64,000 nucleotides of DNA from Mangrovibacter plantisponsor. Its GTDB lineage: Bacteria > Pseudomonadota > Gammaproteobacteria > Enterobacterales > Enterobacteriaceae. The notes under the pieces were generated by a model. It saw only the letters and a list, made by a program, of their open reading frames with translations, was not told where the DNA came from and made no database searches. The stretch lies in NCBI RefSeq assembly GCF_003182475.1, contig NZ_QGTS01000001.1, forward strand, positions 417,980 through 481,979. Direction: 5' to 3'. This document shows positions 49,763 through 59,227 of this stretch, one piece after another (position 1 is the first letter of the stretch; every line of letters begins with the position of its first letter). The translations under genes were made by a program, and so were the position numbers.

Positions 49763-51040
49763 TTACATAATAGAGAACGGGTACTCAACAAACACGCGGA
49801 TTTCATTACCGCCAATGTTGTAATCCGCCGCATCGGAAGAGACGCGCAGTACGGAATAGCGCAGTTTCAGTTTCAGGTCTTTGGCGATGCCATTCGGCAC
49901 TTTGTACTGCACCTGGTTAAAGAACTCATGTTCATGGCCGTTGCTGCTGGCAGAGGTTTTAATGTTGTCACCACGCACATAAGCCACATCGTAGCTCAGA
50001 CCAGGCACGCCCAACCCGCCAAGGTCAACGGAGTAAGCCACTTGCCAGGAGCGTTCGTCCTCGCCATTGAAATCAGACCAGTAAGAGTTAGCCAGCCAAA
50101 TCGTATTGCCGCCGTCGCCGATACCGCCATTTTTACGGTAACCGCCATAGTGGTAACCCGTGCTGCCACTGCTCTGTTGCCAGGCGATTTTAAAGGTATG
50201 GATATCCCACAACACATAACTGGCTGCCAGGCTCCAAATCGTATTGCTGCGCCCGGTGTTCAGGCTGTCGGCATAAGACTGGTCAAGGCGAGAGTTATAG
50301 CCGTTGAAGTCCAGAATCAGTTTCTGGTCATTCGTCAGTGGCTGAGTGAACGTCATGCCAAGATATTGTTTATTCTGCACATCCTGCACAGATGATGCAT
50401 AAAAAGCAGCATTAAACTGGTCATTAAAGGCATAGCGTGCCCCGGCAAAAGCCAGGCTGTTTAACCCACTGTCATGGCTGTCGTCACTTTTTTGCTGTTC
50501 TGCAGTGAAATAGCCTGCGCTGACATCCAGCCCCTGTAGTTCCTGCGAATCCAGCATGAAGCCAGTAAAAGATTCATACAGCAAGCGGGATTCGTCGGCG
50601 GTAACAATTGGCAATGCCGGGCGCTGAGTACCATAACTCAAAACAGTATTGGAAAAACGCATTTTGGCACGCGCACCAAATTTGGCTAAATCAGACTTTG
50701 CTTTGCCATCCTGGTCCTGAGCAAAAAAGTCGATTCCGCCCGCACCGCTACGCCCGCGCCCACCGTCAAGGCGTACTGCATACTGAGCAATACCGTCCAC
50801 ACCAAAGCCAACCGGCCCTTGAGTAAACCCGGAATTATATGTCGCAATAATGGCCTGGCCCCATTCATCGCGGTCGCGAACACCAACGTCTTTATAATCA
50901 CGCTTGATATAGGCATTTTTCAGCAATACATCCAGGTGACTATCTTCCAGAAAGCCGTTACTGGTCTGTTGCCCGGAGTCGGCCGCAGCCGCATTTGCCG
51001 ACAAAACCAGCAAGGCGGCGAAAGGCAGTGATTTTTTCAC
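49763..51040 (-). CDS. OprD-family outer-membrane porin
   Basis: 425 aa. GTG start, signal peptide to about NAAAA, then alternating beta-strand pattern to a C-terminal aromatic-hydrophobic end (FVEYPFSIM). OprD features include the N-terminal FLEDSHLDVLLKNAYIKRDYKD region and repeated RDEWGQAI / DVSAGYFTAEQQKS strands. Closest named relatives in enterics would be ChiP-type porins; the substrate is unknown. It is separated by about 210 bp from the glycolipid-like operon upstream, so it may have its own promoter. Confidence 0.88.
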   Translation of the reverse strand: MKKSLPFAALLVLSANAAAADSGQQTSNGFLEDSHLDVLLKNAYIKRDYKDVGVRDRDEWGQAIIATYNSGFTQGPVGFGVDGIAQYAVRLDGGRGRSGAGGIDFFAQDQDGKAKSDLAKFGARAKMRFSNTVLSYGTQRPALPIVTADESRLLYESFTGFMLDSQELQGLDVSAGYFTAEQQKSDDSHDSGLNSLAFAGARYAFNDQFNAAFYASSVQDVQNKQYLGMTFTQPLTNDQKLILDFNGYNSRLDQSYADSLNTGRSNTIWSLAASYVLWDIHTFKIAWQQSSGSTGYHYGGYRKNGGIGDGGNTIWLANSYWSDFNGEDERSWQVAYSVDLGGLGVPGLSYDVAYVRGDNIKTSASSNGHEHEFFNQVQYKVPNGIAKDLKLKLRYSVLRVSSDAADYNIGGNEIRVFVEYPFSIM

Positions 51041-51251
51041 GTTGTGTTTACCTGTGTTGTCTGTTTGTATAATTGTTTATTTGAATAAAAAACGCATACC
51101 TTCATGTAACTACAGGTTACACAGGCATACAATTTGTCATTTTTACCAGGCAAACTAACGAAAAGTATTATCAATTGGTGCGATGGTTAGCAGACTGTGT
51201 GCTCAATGGTAAGAAAAGCAGCGGTTTTGTACAAAAAGCAGGCCAAAGTGA

Positions 51252-52457
51252 CTATTTTTCATTTTTCACTGTGGATTGGACCAGGCGCAACAGCAGCGGC
51301 CTTGCCTGTTCCAGAGCGTGAATACCCCCTTTCAGCCAAATACCTTTACCGTGCCAGGCAAGCCGTGCAGCATGGTCAAACTGGTCGTAATCAACCGGGT
51401 AAACCAGTGCCGGACGCTCTGCTTTCAGGCAGTGCCACATAATGCCTGCGCCGCCATGGTGAATCACGGCATCGTACTCAGAAACCCAGCGGTCATAATC
51501 AACCCAGGGCAGGCAATACAGGTTGCTTTGGTGCGCCACACTGGCAGTATCCGGATTACCCAGGGTAAAGTGGAAAACCCAGTCCGGCAGAGTTTGCGCC
51601 AGTTTTGCCACCGCCCGGGTCACTTCAGCTTTATGCCAGTCCAGGTGTGTGCCCAGTGTCACCAGAACATGGCGCTTACCGGTCTCGAATGGTGGCTGCG
51701 GCACTATTACTGGCGGTGTGTATAACGCCGGGCCGATAAAATGAACAGCGGCAGGCCAGGTTCGGGGAAATTCAAAGCGCTCTTCACTTAAGGCAAGAAT
51801 ACAGTGAGCTGAATAGGCGCTTTCGGAACCATCTTCACGGTATAACCGGTGAATACCGGTTGGGCGAATGGTTTTGCGAAATAACCAGAATATACACCTT
51901 TTGAACCCACGCACTTTTTTGCGATGAAGGCATTGAATCACCCGCTCAAACTTATTGCGCGGAGGCAGCAACCCACCACAATACCCCGGCACACCATCAG
52001 CGGTTTCGAGTGCACAAGGTGATGGCAGGCTGGTCCACCAGGGAACCGAAAACTGGTGGCAAACCTCACCCACCACGGGTAATGTGAAATCACTGATAAC
52101 TAAATCAGGCGTGCCTTCATCGCGCCAGTATTGCGCCAACGCATGGGAAAAGTTAACCAGTAACCCCACAACCTCCCGAAACTGGCGGTATAACCGAACC
52201 GGGTGGGTTTTCACCGCATACTGTGGGTTTGCCACGGCGCATAACACATCATCATATTCACCTTCAATTGCAACGCCAGTCAGCCCGGCAGCATGAATAC
52301 GCGGCAGCGCTTTTGGGGTGCTGAGAATACGCACCTGGTAGTGTTCAGCCAGAGCCCTGCCCATAGCCAGCACCGGGTTCAGGTGCCCGGCAAACGGCGG
52401 TGCCAGTAAATCGATGCGGGATGCCCCTGGGGGAATCAAGGCCAGTAAACGTTGCAT
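51252..52457 (-). CDS. GT1-family glycosyltransferase (UDP-glycosyltransferase type)
   Basis: 401 aa, GT-B fold. The N-terminal acceptor domain begins IDLLAPPFAGHLNPVLAMGRAL; the donor-binding UGT signature DAVIHHGGAGIMWHCLKAERPALVYPVDYDQFDHAARL (seen in pieces from about residue 315) is clear. Relatives glycosylate lipids, macrolides or carotenoids. Last gene of the eight-gene operon, 3 nt after the previous stop, SD AGGAG. Likely adds a sugar to the lipid product. Confidence 0.88.
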   Translation of the reverse strand: MQRLLALIPPGASRIDLLAPPFAGHLNPVLAMGRALAEHYQVRILSTPKALPRIHAAGLTGVAIEGEYDDVLCAVANPQYAVKTHPVRLYRQFREVVGLLVNFSHALAQYWRDEGTPDLVISDFTLPVVGEVCHQFSVPWWTSLPSPCALETADGVPGYCGGLLPPRNKFERVIQCLHRKKVRGFKRCIFWLFRKTIRPTGIHRLYREDGSESAYSAHCILALSEERFEFPRTWPAAVHFIGPALYTPPVIVPQPPFETGKRHVLVTLGTHLDWHKAEVTRAVAKLAQTLPDWVFHFTLGNPDTASVAHQSNLYCLPWVDYDRWVSEYDAVIHHGGAGIMWHCLKAERPALVYPVDYDQFDHAARLAWHGKGIWLKGGIHALEQARPLLLRLVQSTVKNEK

Positions 52458-52460
52458 ATA

Positions 52461-53027
52461 CTACTCCTGGCAAATCAGTGGAGCGATAAAATTGCGGCAT
52501 AATGGCACCAGTTCCGGGTGCGATAAATACCCCATATGCCCCGAGCGAATACAGGCATCAACATCACGCAACCACAGGCGGGAAATGAGATCCTGCCTCC
52601 CCTGAACCAGCAAATGGCGGCAGTCCGGCCGTTGGTGCGCAACAGGGCCCCAGGCAAAAACGCTCACTCGACCAAGAAATGGTGGGGGCAACGCCAGCTG
52701 GTTGAACAATGCCAGCCCACAGCTGCCAGCCAGCAATACCGTATGCTCAGCAGATTCCAGCAGCGCCTGTGCAACGGGCTGGTAACGGCGGGTAAACTCT
52801 GGTTTTCTGGCATTTAAATATTCACGGGCATTATTCAGGCTGGCACGCAGCAGTCCGGTAGGTTGCCAGCCTGCCTGGCCGCTTTCCCAGGGGAAATTGG
52901 CATAAACAGGCAATGCACCCGGTGGCGTGACCTGCTCCAAAAAGGCCTGTTGCTCCGGGCTGAGAGCCAGGTTGCCAGGCATGCTGCGCCCGGTAATAAA
53001 AGCGACCTGCAACGAAGGTATGCTCAT
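52461..53027 (-). CDS. Small alpha/beta-hydrolase-like protein
   Basis: 188 aa, no clear named family. A possible nucleophile elbow VLLAGSCGLALFNQL (A-x-S-x-G) near residue 98 and a late His in IRSGHMGYLSHPE near 166, with Asp residues between, fit a compact alpha/beta hydrolase. It overlaps the GT2 gene by 4 nt (ATGA). In Ole-type pathways an alpha/beta hydrolase processes a beta-lactone; whether that applies here is unknown. Confidence 0.65.
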   Translation of the reverse strand: MSIPSLQVAFITGRSMPGNLALSPEQQAFLEQVTPPGALPVYANFPWESGQAGWQPTGLLRASLNNAREYLNARKPEFTRRYQPVAQALLESAEHTVLLAGSCGLALFNQLALPPPFLGRVSVFAWGPVAHQRPDCRHLLVQGRQDLISRLWLRDVDACIRSGHMGYLSHPELVPLCRNFIAPLICQE

Positions 53028-54154
53028 TGTGCAACAAACCGTTCATTGCTGTAGATGCGGTAACGCCGTGAGCGCCAGGTAATGGTGCGGTTAACCAGAG
53101 CATGCAGCACATGTAGCGGTTGCAATAGTTCCGAAAGCAGCGAATACAACGGGCGTGAGGGAATACCCGGTTGCACAGCCAGTTGAATATTACGTAACAC
53201 CAAATGGCGAACAACCAGCACAGCAACCAGGGTGCCCACGTTCATCACGCTGCCAAATGCCAGCACCAGCATCGCCCAAAGCAAGAATGGGTGTAAGCCC
53301 TGAAGCAGGCCTATCGCCAGCCGGGTCACCCCATTTTTCTCACGCATCAGTAAAATAGCGAACACAAACCACCGGTGCATTTGCCGCCAGTAGTGATGTG
53401 CGTTGCTCAGGCTGGTCTGCACCTGGACTGTGGCAGTGGATTGTACCAGGGTCACTTGCTGTGCTGCCAGGTGGCTGGCCAGTGCCAGGTCATCCGTCAG
53501 TTGGTGTTGTATGGGTTGAAAGCCCCCCGCCCGCGCCAGTGTTGTACGTGCCAGCACATAACACATGCCATTGATGGATAAAGGCCGGGCAACGGGGAGA
53601 AGCGGTAAATAAGTCAGTGCGGAATTATCATTCACAAACTGCGCTAACAGGCGCGATGGTGTATCTGCACCTGCCTGGTACCAGGGCAGCGCAGTAACCA
53701 GTGTGTTATCCCCCATTTCGCCAAGCATTCTGGCAAGCGAAGGCGCACTGAGTATGGCATCGTCATCCAGCACCAACAGAGCTTCGGCCTGAACCATTTC
53801 ATAACCCAGCGCCAGTTTATACGCTTTGGGGTTAACGCCTTCAGGTGCTGGTGGGCAGTAGTGAATATGAATGGCAGCATGGGGATAACGCTGTTGCAGG
53901 CGCCGGGCCACATACCCAGCGTCCTGGTCGTCGTCGTCAATCAGCCACAGAAATTGTGCGCCGTTAAGTTGGCCCAGGTTGGCAGCCAGCACGCTTTCCA
54001 GAGCAGGGTCACCACTCAGCACCGGCTGCATAACCACCACATTGCTGAAACAAGCAGGCACATCACATGGCGTGGCATGCGCTGCCAGCACTATCCGGGC
54101 GGGAAGGTACTTCACCAGCAAAATAAACAGCCATAACATTGCCAGTATTAGCAT
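53024..54154 (-). CDS. GT2/GT21-type membrane glycosyltransferase
   Basis: 376 aa. A single N-terminal membrane helix (MLILAMLWLFILLVKYLPA), then a GT-A domain with acidic motifs IDDDD, LVLDDDA and LTDDLAL and the processive-type QMHRW box, followed by two or three C-terminal helices. The layout is that of ceramide glucosyltransferase / HpnI enzymes that add sugars to lipids on the inner membrane. The start at 54154 overlaps the SDR stop (ATGCTAA); a 60-codon upstream extension is the SDR gene read in another frame. Confidence 0.87.
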   Translation of the reverse strand: MLILAMLWLFILLVKYLPARIVLAAHATPCDVPACFSNVVVMQPVLSGDPALESVLAANLGQLNGAQFLWLIDDDDQDAGYVARRLQQRYPHAAIHIHYCPPAPEGVNPKAYKLALGYEMVQAEALLVLDDDAILSAPSLARMLGEMGDNTLVTALPWYQAGADTPSRLLAQFVNDNSALTYLPLLPVARPLSINGMCYVLARTTLARAGGFQPIQHQLTDDLALASHLAAQQVTLVQSTATVQVQTSLSNAHHYWRQMHRWFVFAILLMREKNGVTRLAIGLLQGLHPFLLWAMLVLAFGSVMNVGTLVAVLVVRHLVLRNIQLAVQPGIPSRPLYSLLSELLQPLHVLHALVNRTITWRSRRYRIYSNERFVAQ

Positions 54155-55116
54155 GGAATATACCCTTTCGCATGGTGTAAAAAACTGTCGAAACTGTGAG
54201 TAAAAGGAATGGAAGGTTCGCCAAAATCTGCCCGCATTGCATCCACATTCAGGGTTGCACTGTAGCCAAACACCGCCACACCAAAACGGGTGACAGGCGG
54301 AATTCCTGGCAGGTGAGCAATACGCCACATGCATTCAAGAGCACGGGCAAACCACATTGCCCGGCGTAATGGGACCGTTGCATCTGGAACAGGAAGGTTT
54401 AGTTGCATCAACAAATGATGCAGTGCATCACGAGTAAGTACCGGGTGCCCGGCAGATAAGTTGTAGCAGGGGCGAAGTTTTGGAGCCATTGCCGCCCGCA
54501 GCAGGTAATCACACAGCACATCCACATGCACTAATTCCGCCTGCGCAGGTTCTCCTTCATCCTCTAACCAACACAACCGTTTGTTACGCGCTGCGGTCAA
54601 CAGTGGCGGGAACAGTAGCTGATCTCCCTCACCAAATACTGCACAGGGGCGCAGTACCGTTTTCTCGCCCGGATAACCGGCAACACACATTTCCGCCTGA
54701 TATTTTGTACGCCCGTATTCACTGGTGAATTCTGGGCCAACTGGCTGGCTTTCCAGTAAATTGTGCTGATGAGCAAAGCGATAATACACCGCAGCAGTAG
54801 AGAGAAAAATCAGGCGCGGTAAACCCTGTTGCTGGCAAAACGAAACCACCTGTTGTGTGGACTGGACATTATCGCGCCAGTACTCTTTTCTGGTTCCCCA
54901 TGGCGATGCCCGGCCAGCCGCATGAATCACCACATCAGGTGTAAAGTCCAGTTGGCCCAACCTGTCCAGAGGCACAGCTGCATATTGTGCTCCTGCAGGT
55001 ACATTCTGCCTGGGACGACGGCCAACGCCATACAATACACAGCCGCTGTTTGCGGCGAAGCGCTGCAAAAAACGCCCACCAATAAACCCGGAAGCACCAG
55101 TAACAAGAATATTCAC
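54148..55116 (-). CDS. NAD(P)-dependent epimerase/dehydratase (extended SDR)
   Basis: 322 aa. Rossmann motif VTGASGFIG at the N-terminus, a Ser in STAAVYY and the catalytic YGRTKYQAE (Y-x3-K) near residue 135. GTG start at 55116 (GTGAATATT), overlapping the preceding TGA (GTGA) with GGGAG SD. Could form or modify the sugar donor, or reduce a lipid carbonyl. Paralogous in type to the SDR at 57207. Confidence 0.88.
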   Translation of the reverse strand: MNILVTGASGFIGGRFLQRFAANSGCVLYGVGRRPRQNVPAGAQYAAVPLDRLGQLDFTPDVVIHAAGRASPWGTRKEYWRDNVQSTQQVVSFCQQQGLPRLIFLSTAAVYYRFAHQHNLLESQPVGPEFTSEYGRTKYQAEMCVAGYPGEKTVLRPCAVFGEGDQLLFPPLLTAARNKRLCWLEDEGEPAQAELVHVDVLCDYLLRAAMAPKLRPCYNLSAGHPVLTRDALHHLLMQLNLPVPDATVPLRRAMWFARALECMWRIAHLPGIPPVTRFGVAVFGYSATLNVDAMRADFGEPSIPFTHSFDSFLHHAKGYIPC

Positions 55117-56426
55117 CCATTCACTCCCTGTATTACGGATTGCAACGCCCGCCACTGGCGCACAATACGCCGCCGTTTAGTCCCCGCGGTAAGCACCGGC
55201 TCACCACAAACCAGAGACCAGACCAAATTCTGGCTTACAACCCCCTGGTGCTGAAAAAAGCGGTTAAGTGCGTCCTGGCATGGTTGTAATTCAGCCAAAG
55301 AAACCGCTGCAACCAGAGTCAGAGCGTTATGGTCGGTCTGCCGTAACTGGTAATCAGCAGTCAGCGGCAAAGACTGAGCTATCACCCGGCTGCAGGCATC
55401 AGCAAACACTGTTACCAGGCGTTCTTTCAGGCCAGGAAGCAGCAATTGATCATCATGGCGGCCTTCAATACAGGCAATAGCCTGAGTTGCGCTACCACAA
55501 GGGCAGGCTTCCTCCCGTGCCACCAGAACGTCATCCAGCCGGTAACGCACAATCGGCTGCGTCGAACGGGTAAAATCAGTAATTACCGGAACAAAGCGGT
55601 GCGCATCCAGCCACTGTGGTTCCACATGCAAGAATTCTTCATTCAGGTGTAATGTGCCATGTGAGCAAGTGGCAGCCAGAAAACCTTCCGTTGCCTGGTA
55701 AATTTCCCCCACATTACCAAAGACCCGAACCAACAGCGCCTTATCACGTGCATCCAGCACTTCAGCTACTGAAATCACTTTTTTAACCTTTAATGACAAT
55801 GCACCACTCAGCACCCTTTCTGCCAGTGCGCACAAGACCTGGGCCGGAGCCACAATAATGGTTGGCGAGAAATCAGTAAGGCCAGGTAACTGCTCCTGAA
55901 ACGGCATCAACAAATCAAAATATGCCAGTGTAAGCCAGCGGTTATTAACGCTCTGGTATAAATGATTGTCAGCCCGCAGGAACAGTGCCACCCGTTCGCC
56001 AGCAAACAAGCCATCTGGCAACATTTTTGCCAACACGGCTCCTGCCCAGATGCATTGTTCTTGCGGGCTGACCACAAACACACCACGCCGGCCAGAGGTA
56101 CCTGAAGATAACCCTACACTGAAACGCCCTATTTTTGGTGTGAAGTCACGGCTTTGTTCGCTTTGTAAAGCACAGGCCAGCAGTTCATCCCGGTTGAGCC
56201 CGGCCGTATTCATTTGGTCGAAATGGGCCATCATTTGTGCTTTATCCATTAGCGGCCACTTTTTGAAGGGCTGGTGAAGATATGGCCTGAACCATGGGCT
56301 GTGGCGCAAAGTATGGCGGCTAAAATGAGCCAGCCGCTTTGCCTGCCAGGTTTCCAGCGCTTCGCGGTGAGTAAAGCGTAGCCGCCTGGTACGCGCGTAG
56401 TGCCACAGTAATGCCACCAGATTCAT
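55113..56426 (-). CDS. PaaK/CapK-like adenylate-forming enzyme (F390-synthetase-related)
   Basis: 437 aa. The ATP-binding loop is GLSSGTSGRRGVF near residue 108; further ANL features are EIYQATEGFLAATC near 240 and VRYRLDDVLVAREEACPCGS with GRHDDQLLLPG near 295-330. Family members activate carboxylates as acyl-AMP and often transfer them to CoA. In an Ole-like scheme it could activate a beta-hydroxy acid, but it is not a close OleC. ATGA overlap with the MBL gene. Confidence 0.82.
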   Translation of the reverse strand: MNLVALLWHYARTRRLRFTHREALETWQAKRLAHFSRHTLRHSPWFRPYLHQPFKKWPLMDKAQMMAHFDQMNTAGLNRDELLACALQSEQSRDFTPKIGRFSVGLSSGTSGRRGVFVVSPQEQCIWAGAVLAKMLPDGLFAGERVALFLRADNHLYQSVNNRWLTLAYFDLLMPFQEQLPGLTDFSPTIIVAPAQVLCALAERVLSGALSLKVKKVISVAEVLDARDKALLVRVFGNVGEIYQATEGFLAATCSHGTLHLNEEFLHVEPQWLDAHRFVPVITDFTRSTQPIVRYRLDDVLVAREEACPCGSATQAIACIEGRHDDQLLLPGLKERLVTVFADACSRVIAQSLPLTADYQLRQTDHNALTLVAAVSLAELQPCQDALNRFFQHQGVVSQNLVWSLVCGEPVLTAGTKRRRIVRQWRALQSVIQGVNG

Positions 56427-57229
56427 AAGTCTCCCTCATGGCACAGGCGAATAGTAACCTGCCCGCATTGCGACAGAGTATGTAAACTTTGTAATGTCTG
56501 GTAGAACTGTTGCGGGTTGCCCATGACCAGATGCGCCAACCGCGCAGGGCCACGAAGCTCACGGTAACTGGTGGCAGACCAGGCGGCATCACTGGCTAAC
56601 AACACCCAGCTATCGTCGGTCTGCACAAACGCCCCAATGTGTCCGGGAGCATGGCCTGGCAGTGGTACCAGAAAGATCTGCCCTTCACTGCCTGGCAATA
56701 CGTACCCCCGGGTAAACGGACTCAGTTCACCGGGTAATTCAACCAGTGGAAAAGCTTCAATAAATTGCAGGGAGGATTCAAATTCAGGCGGGATCAGTGC
56801 CGGAATAAAGGCCTGGCGCAATGCCCGAAAACCACGTAACGCACGGACCTGCTGCCACCCATCACCACTACAAATAGAGGTTACTCCCGGGAAATCACGC
56901 AGGCCGGCAACATGGTCTGCATGAAAATGCGACAAAATGATGCCGGTAAGATCCCGTGCATTCAGGCCACAAGCTTGTAGCTGGTTAACCAGTGCCTGGT
57001 GTGAAGAAAAATGTACCGGGGTCATATGGCGGTAAATACGGAATACTCCCCGACGGGTGGCACTGCCAAACCAGTCCGAATAACCGGTGTCCCAGAGCCA
57101 GCGCTTATCTCCCACTTCCAGCAACCAGGCGCGAGCCGGAAATTTACACACCCTCATCCCTGCGCCTTTCAGCGCCATACAACCAATGTGGGTGCAATAC
57201 CCCACTTCAAATTCCGTGATTGTTGCCAT
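56423..57229 (-). CDS. Metallo-beta-lactamase-fold hydrolase
   Basis: 268 aa. Zinc motif SHFHADHVAG (HxHxDH) near residue 102, LPGHAPGHIG and ASDAAW provide the remaining ligands. The layout resembles AHL-lactonase/glyoxalase II-type enzymes that open lactones or thioesters. The ATG at 57229 (MATITEFEVGYC) overlaps the upstream SDR by 23 nt. Within this operon it may release a thioester or lactone intermediate. Confidence 0.87.
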   Translation of the reverse strand: MATITEFEVGYCTHIGCMALKGAGMRVCKFPARAWLLEVGDKRWLWDTGYSDWFGSATRRGVFRIYRHMTPVHFSSHQALVNQLQACGLNARDLTGIILSHFHADHVAGLRDFPGVTSICSGDGWQQVRALRGFRALRQAFIPALIPPEFESSLQFIEAFPLVELPGELSPFTRGYVLPGSEGQIFLVPLPGHAPGHIGAFVQTDDSWVLLASDAAWSATSYRELRGPARLAHLVMGNPQQFYQTLQSLHTLSQCGQVTIRLCHEGDL

Positions 57230-58223
57230 GAGCCAGCCACCACTCTCCTGTACGGGCAATACCTGCATCCATTGAGAACCGGGGTTGGTAACCCAGAATA
57301 CGTTGAGCTTTTTCGCTACTGAGTGTCATATCAAAGCTGACAGTACCAGCGCTGTAACGGGTCAGTGCCGGTTCCTGATTTCTCCATGTGCCAACCCTTT
57401 CCATGCCACTGGCGACGAGAGACACCACTGGCCAGGGCACTGCTTTTATGCGGTAATTCAAGCCCAACTGCTGATTCAGCAAGGCATACAGCATATCGGC
57501 AAGGGTTGAAGGTTGCTGGTTAGTGATATTAAAACATTCACCAGACCGGACCAGAAAAGCACCAGTTGCCAGCCACATGGCATGAACCACATTTTCAACA
57601 TACGTGAGATCAAGCAAAGCACGGCCACCGCGTGGCAAATGTAACACGCCCCTTCGCTGGTGCAACTGGCGTAACACTCTGGGGACAATGACATTATCGT
57701 GTGGGCCAAATAACCCTCGCGGGCGCAAAACAACAAATGTCGTCGCCGGATTTTGAGGTACCGCCAAAGCTACCACCTGCTCAGCCAGGTATTTCGTTCG
57801 GGCGTAATGACAGGCAAAACGCCGGGCGAGGTATGTCTCTGGTAACGCATGATGGTGTTGAAAATCAAAATAAATTGCTGGTGTTGAGATATGCACAAAC
57901 CTTGGAATGTTCAGGCCAGTGGCGGTATTTACCAGCTTTTGCGTGACCGTAACGTTGGCCTGAAAGAAGTCTTCTGCTTTACCCCACGGGGATGATTTTG
58001 CTGCACAATGCCAGACAGCATCGCAACCGGCCATTAAGGCTTTAATCGCAGATTCATCAGCCAGCGTAAGGTCCATAGCGACAAAACGCGCTCCAGCCTG
58101 TGCAAGTTGCTGGCCGGGAGCCGGGTTACGGCCAGTAGCCACCACATCAATACCGGCCTCCAGCAGAAAATTGACAGCATTACGCCCCAGCCCACTGGTT
58201 GCACCTGTGACCAGCACTCTCAT
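57207..58223 (-). CDS. NAD(P)-dependent SDR, 3-beta-HSD/OleD-like
   Basis: 338 aa. N-terminal VTGATSGLGRNAV, Ser in HISTPAIYFDF and YARTKYLAE (Y-x3-K) near residue 150. The segment HVSTPAIYF-like and the overall pattern recall the 3-beta-hydroxysteroid dehydrogenase/OleD group, which reduces beta-keto acids made by OleA. ATGA overlap with the ketosynthase gene. It is the second gene of the operon, as expected for reduction of the condensation product. Confidence 0.87.
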   Translation of the reverse strand: MRVLVTGATSGLGRNAVNFLLEAGIDVVATGRNPAPGQQLAQAGARFVAMDLTLADESAIKALMAGCDAVWHCAAKSSPWGKAEDFFQANVTVTQKLVNTATGLNIPRFVHISTPAIYFDFQHHHALPETYLARRFACHYARTKYLAEQVVALAVPQNPATTFVVLRPRGLFGPHDNVIVPRVLRQLHQRRGVLHLPRGGRALLDLTYVENVVHAMWLATGAFLVRSGECFNITNQQPSTLADMLYALLNQQLGLNYRIKAVPWPVVSLVASGMERVGTWRNQEPALTRYSAGTVSFDMTLSSEKAQRILGYQPRFSMDAGIARTGEWWLAHGNNHGI

Positions 58224-59227
58224 GGCAGCAACACCATGCCTGCAAAGGTCAGACCGGCGGCGGTCCCCATCAACATCAGTGGTTTCCCGGGAATACAACG
58301 CCCGGAAATCATCGCTTCATGCAATGCTGTGGGGATGGATGCCGACACCTGATTACCATAATCGCGGTAAATATCCACCAGCACAGTTTCCGGAACGTTC
58401 AGGCGCTTACGCATATGTTCCAGCGCCAGATGGCTTGCCTGATGGGGTACCAGCGTAGCGATATCAGCCAGCGTCATTCCACTTCTGGCAAGCAGACGGG
58501 CAAAATACCCTTCAATCAATGAAGCAGCCTGGCGAAACAGTGCCTTGCCTTGCATATGAAATAAGAAATCGGCGTCTTCCATGCCTGTGCGCGGGTTACA
58601 GCGGGTTCCCCCGGCCCGGATTTCACATAACGCACTGCCTGCCGGGTAGGTTTCAGCCAGGCTGGCGATAATACCGCTGCGCCCGTCGCCTTTCTCCACA
58701 ATGGCGCAAGCCGCGCCATCGCCAAAAATCAACGAAGCTTCTTCGTGGGACCAGTCGATACCACGCGAGGCAAGGTCAGATGAAACAATAGCAATACACC
58801 GGTAAGCGCCGGTATTCAGTAAGCCTGCGGCTACATCCAGTGCAGCAATAAAGCTGACACAACTACTGTTGACATCGAACCCGGCCACACCGGCAGACAG
58901 ACGGGCGGCTTTCATAATATGGACGGCGGTACAGGGTAGTGCCTGCACCGCAATAGCAGAAGCACATATCACCAGGTCTACTGACTCAGCGGGCAGCCCA
59001 GCATGTGCCAGCGCATCATGCAGTGCCCTGGCACCCAATTCTGCCTGGCTTTCCTGTGCTCCAGCGTGATAACGCCGGGCGATGCCTGCACGCTTCTCCA
59101 CATAGCCAGGCCTTTTCCCCAGGCGGTTATCCAGTTCGCGTGAGGTCACACAGGTTTCAGGTAATGCCACCCCGGTGGCAATAATTTTGAGCGCCGCTCT
59201 GGGTGCAGTAAAAGATACATTTTCCAT
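58220..59227 (-). CDS. 3-oxoacyl-ACP synthase III-type condensing enzyme
   Basis: 335 aa thiolase-fold enzyme. Catalytic Cys in DVNSSCVSFIAALD (about residue 120), His in LVPHQASHLALEHM and Asn in DYGNQVSASIPTAL, giving the FabH/OleA C-H-N triad. First gene of the eight-gene operon, so it probably makes the committed carbon-carbon bond from acyl-CoA or acyl-ACP. Start uncertain: ATG 59227 (MENVSFTAP) or 59239; an open extension reaches 59341. The chromosomal fabH would lie elsewhere, so this is an accessory paralogue. Confidence 0.9.
   Translation of the reverse strand: MENVSFTAPRAALKIIATGVALPETCVTSRELDNRLGKRPGYVEKRAGIARRYHAGAQESQAELGARALHDALAHAGLPAESVDLVICASAIAVQALPCTAVHIMKAARLSAGVAGFDVNSSCVSFIAALDVAAGLLNTGAYRCIAIVSSDLASRGIDWSHEEASLIFGDGAACAIVEKGDGRSGIIASLAETYPAGSALCEIRAGGTRCNPRTGMEDADFLFHMQGKALFRQAASLIEGYFARLLARSGMTLADIATLVPHQASHLALEHMRKRLNVPETVLVDIYRDYGNQVSASIPTALHEAMISGRCIPGKPLMLMGTAAGLTFAGMVLLP

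Noticed and set aside
55113..56426. Calling the adenylating enzyme OleC
   Set aside because: Its size (437 aa) and motifs are PaaK/CapK-like; OleC proteins are longer and belong to a different branch.
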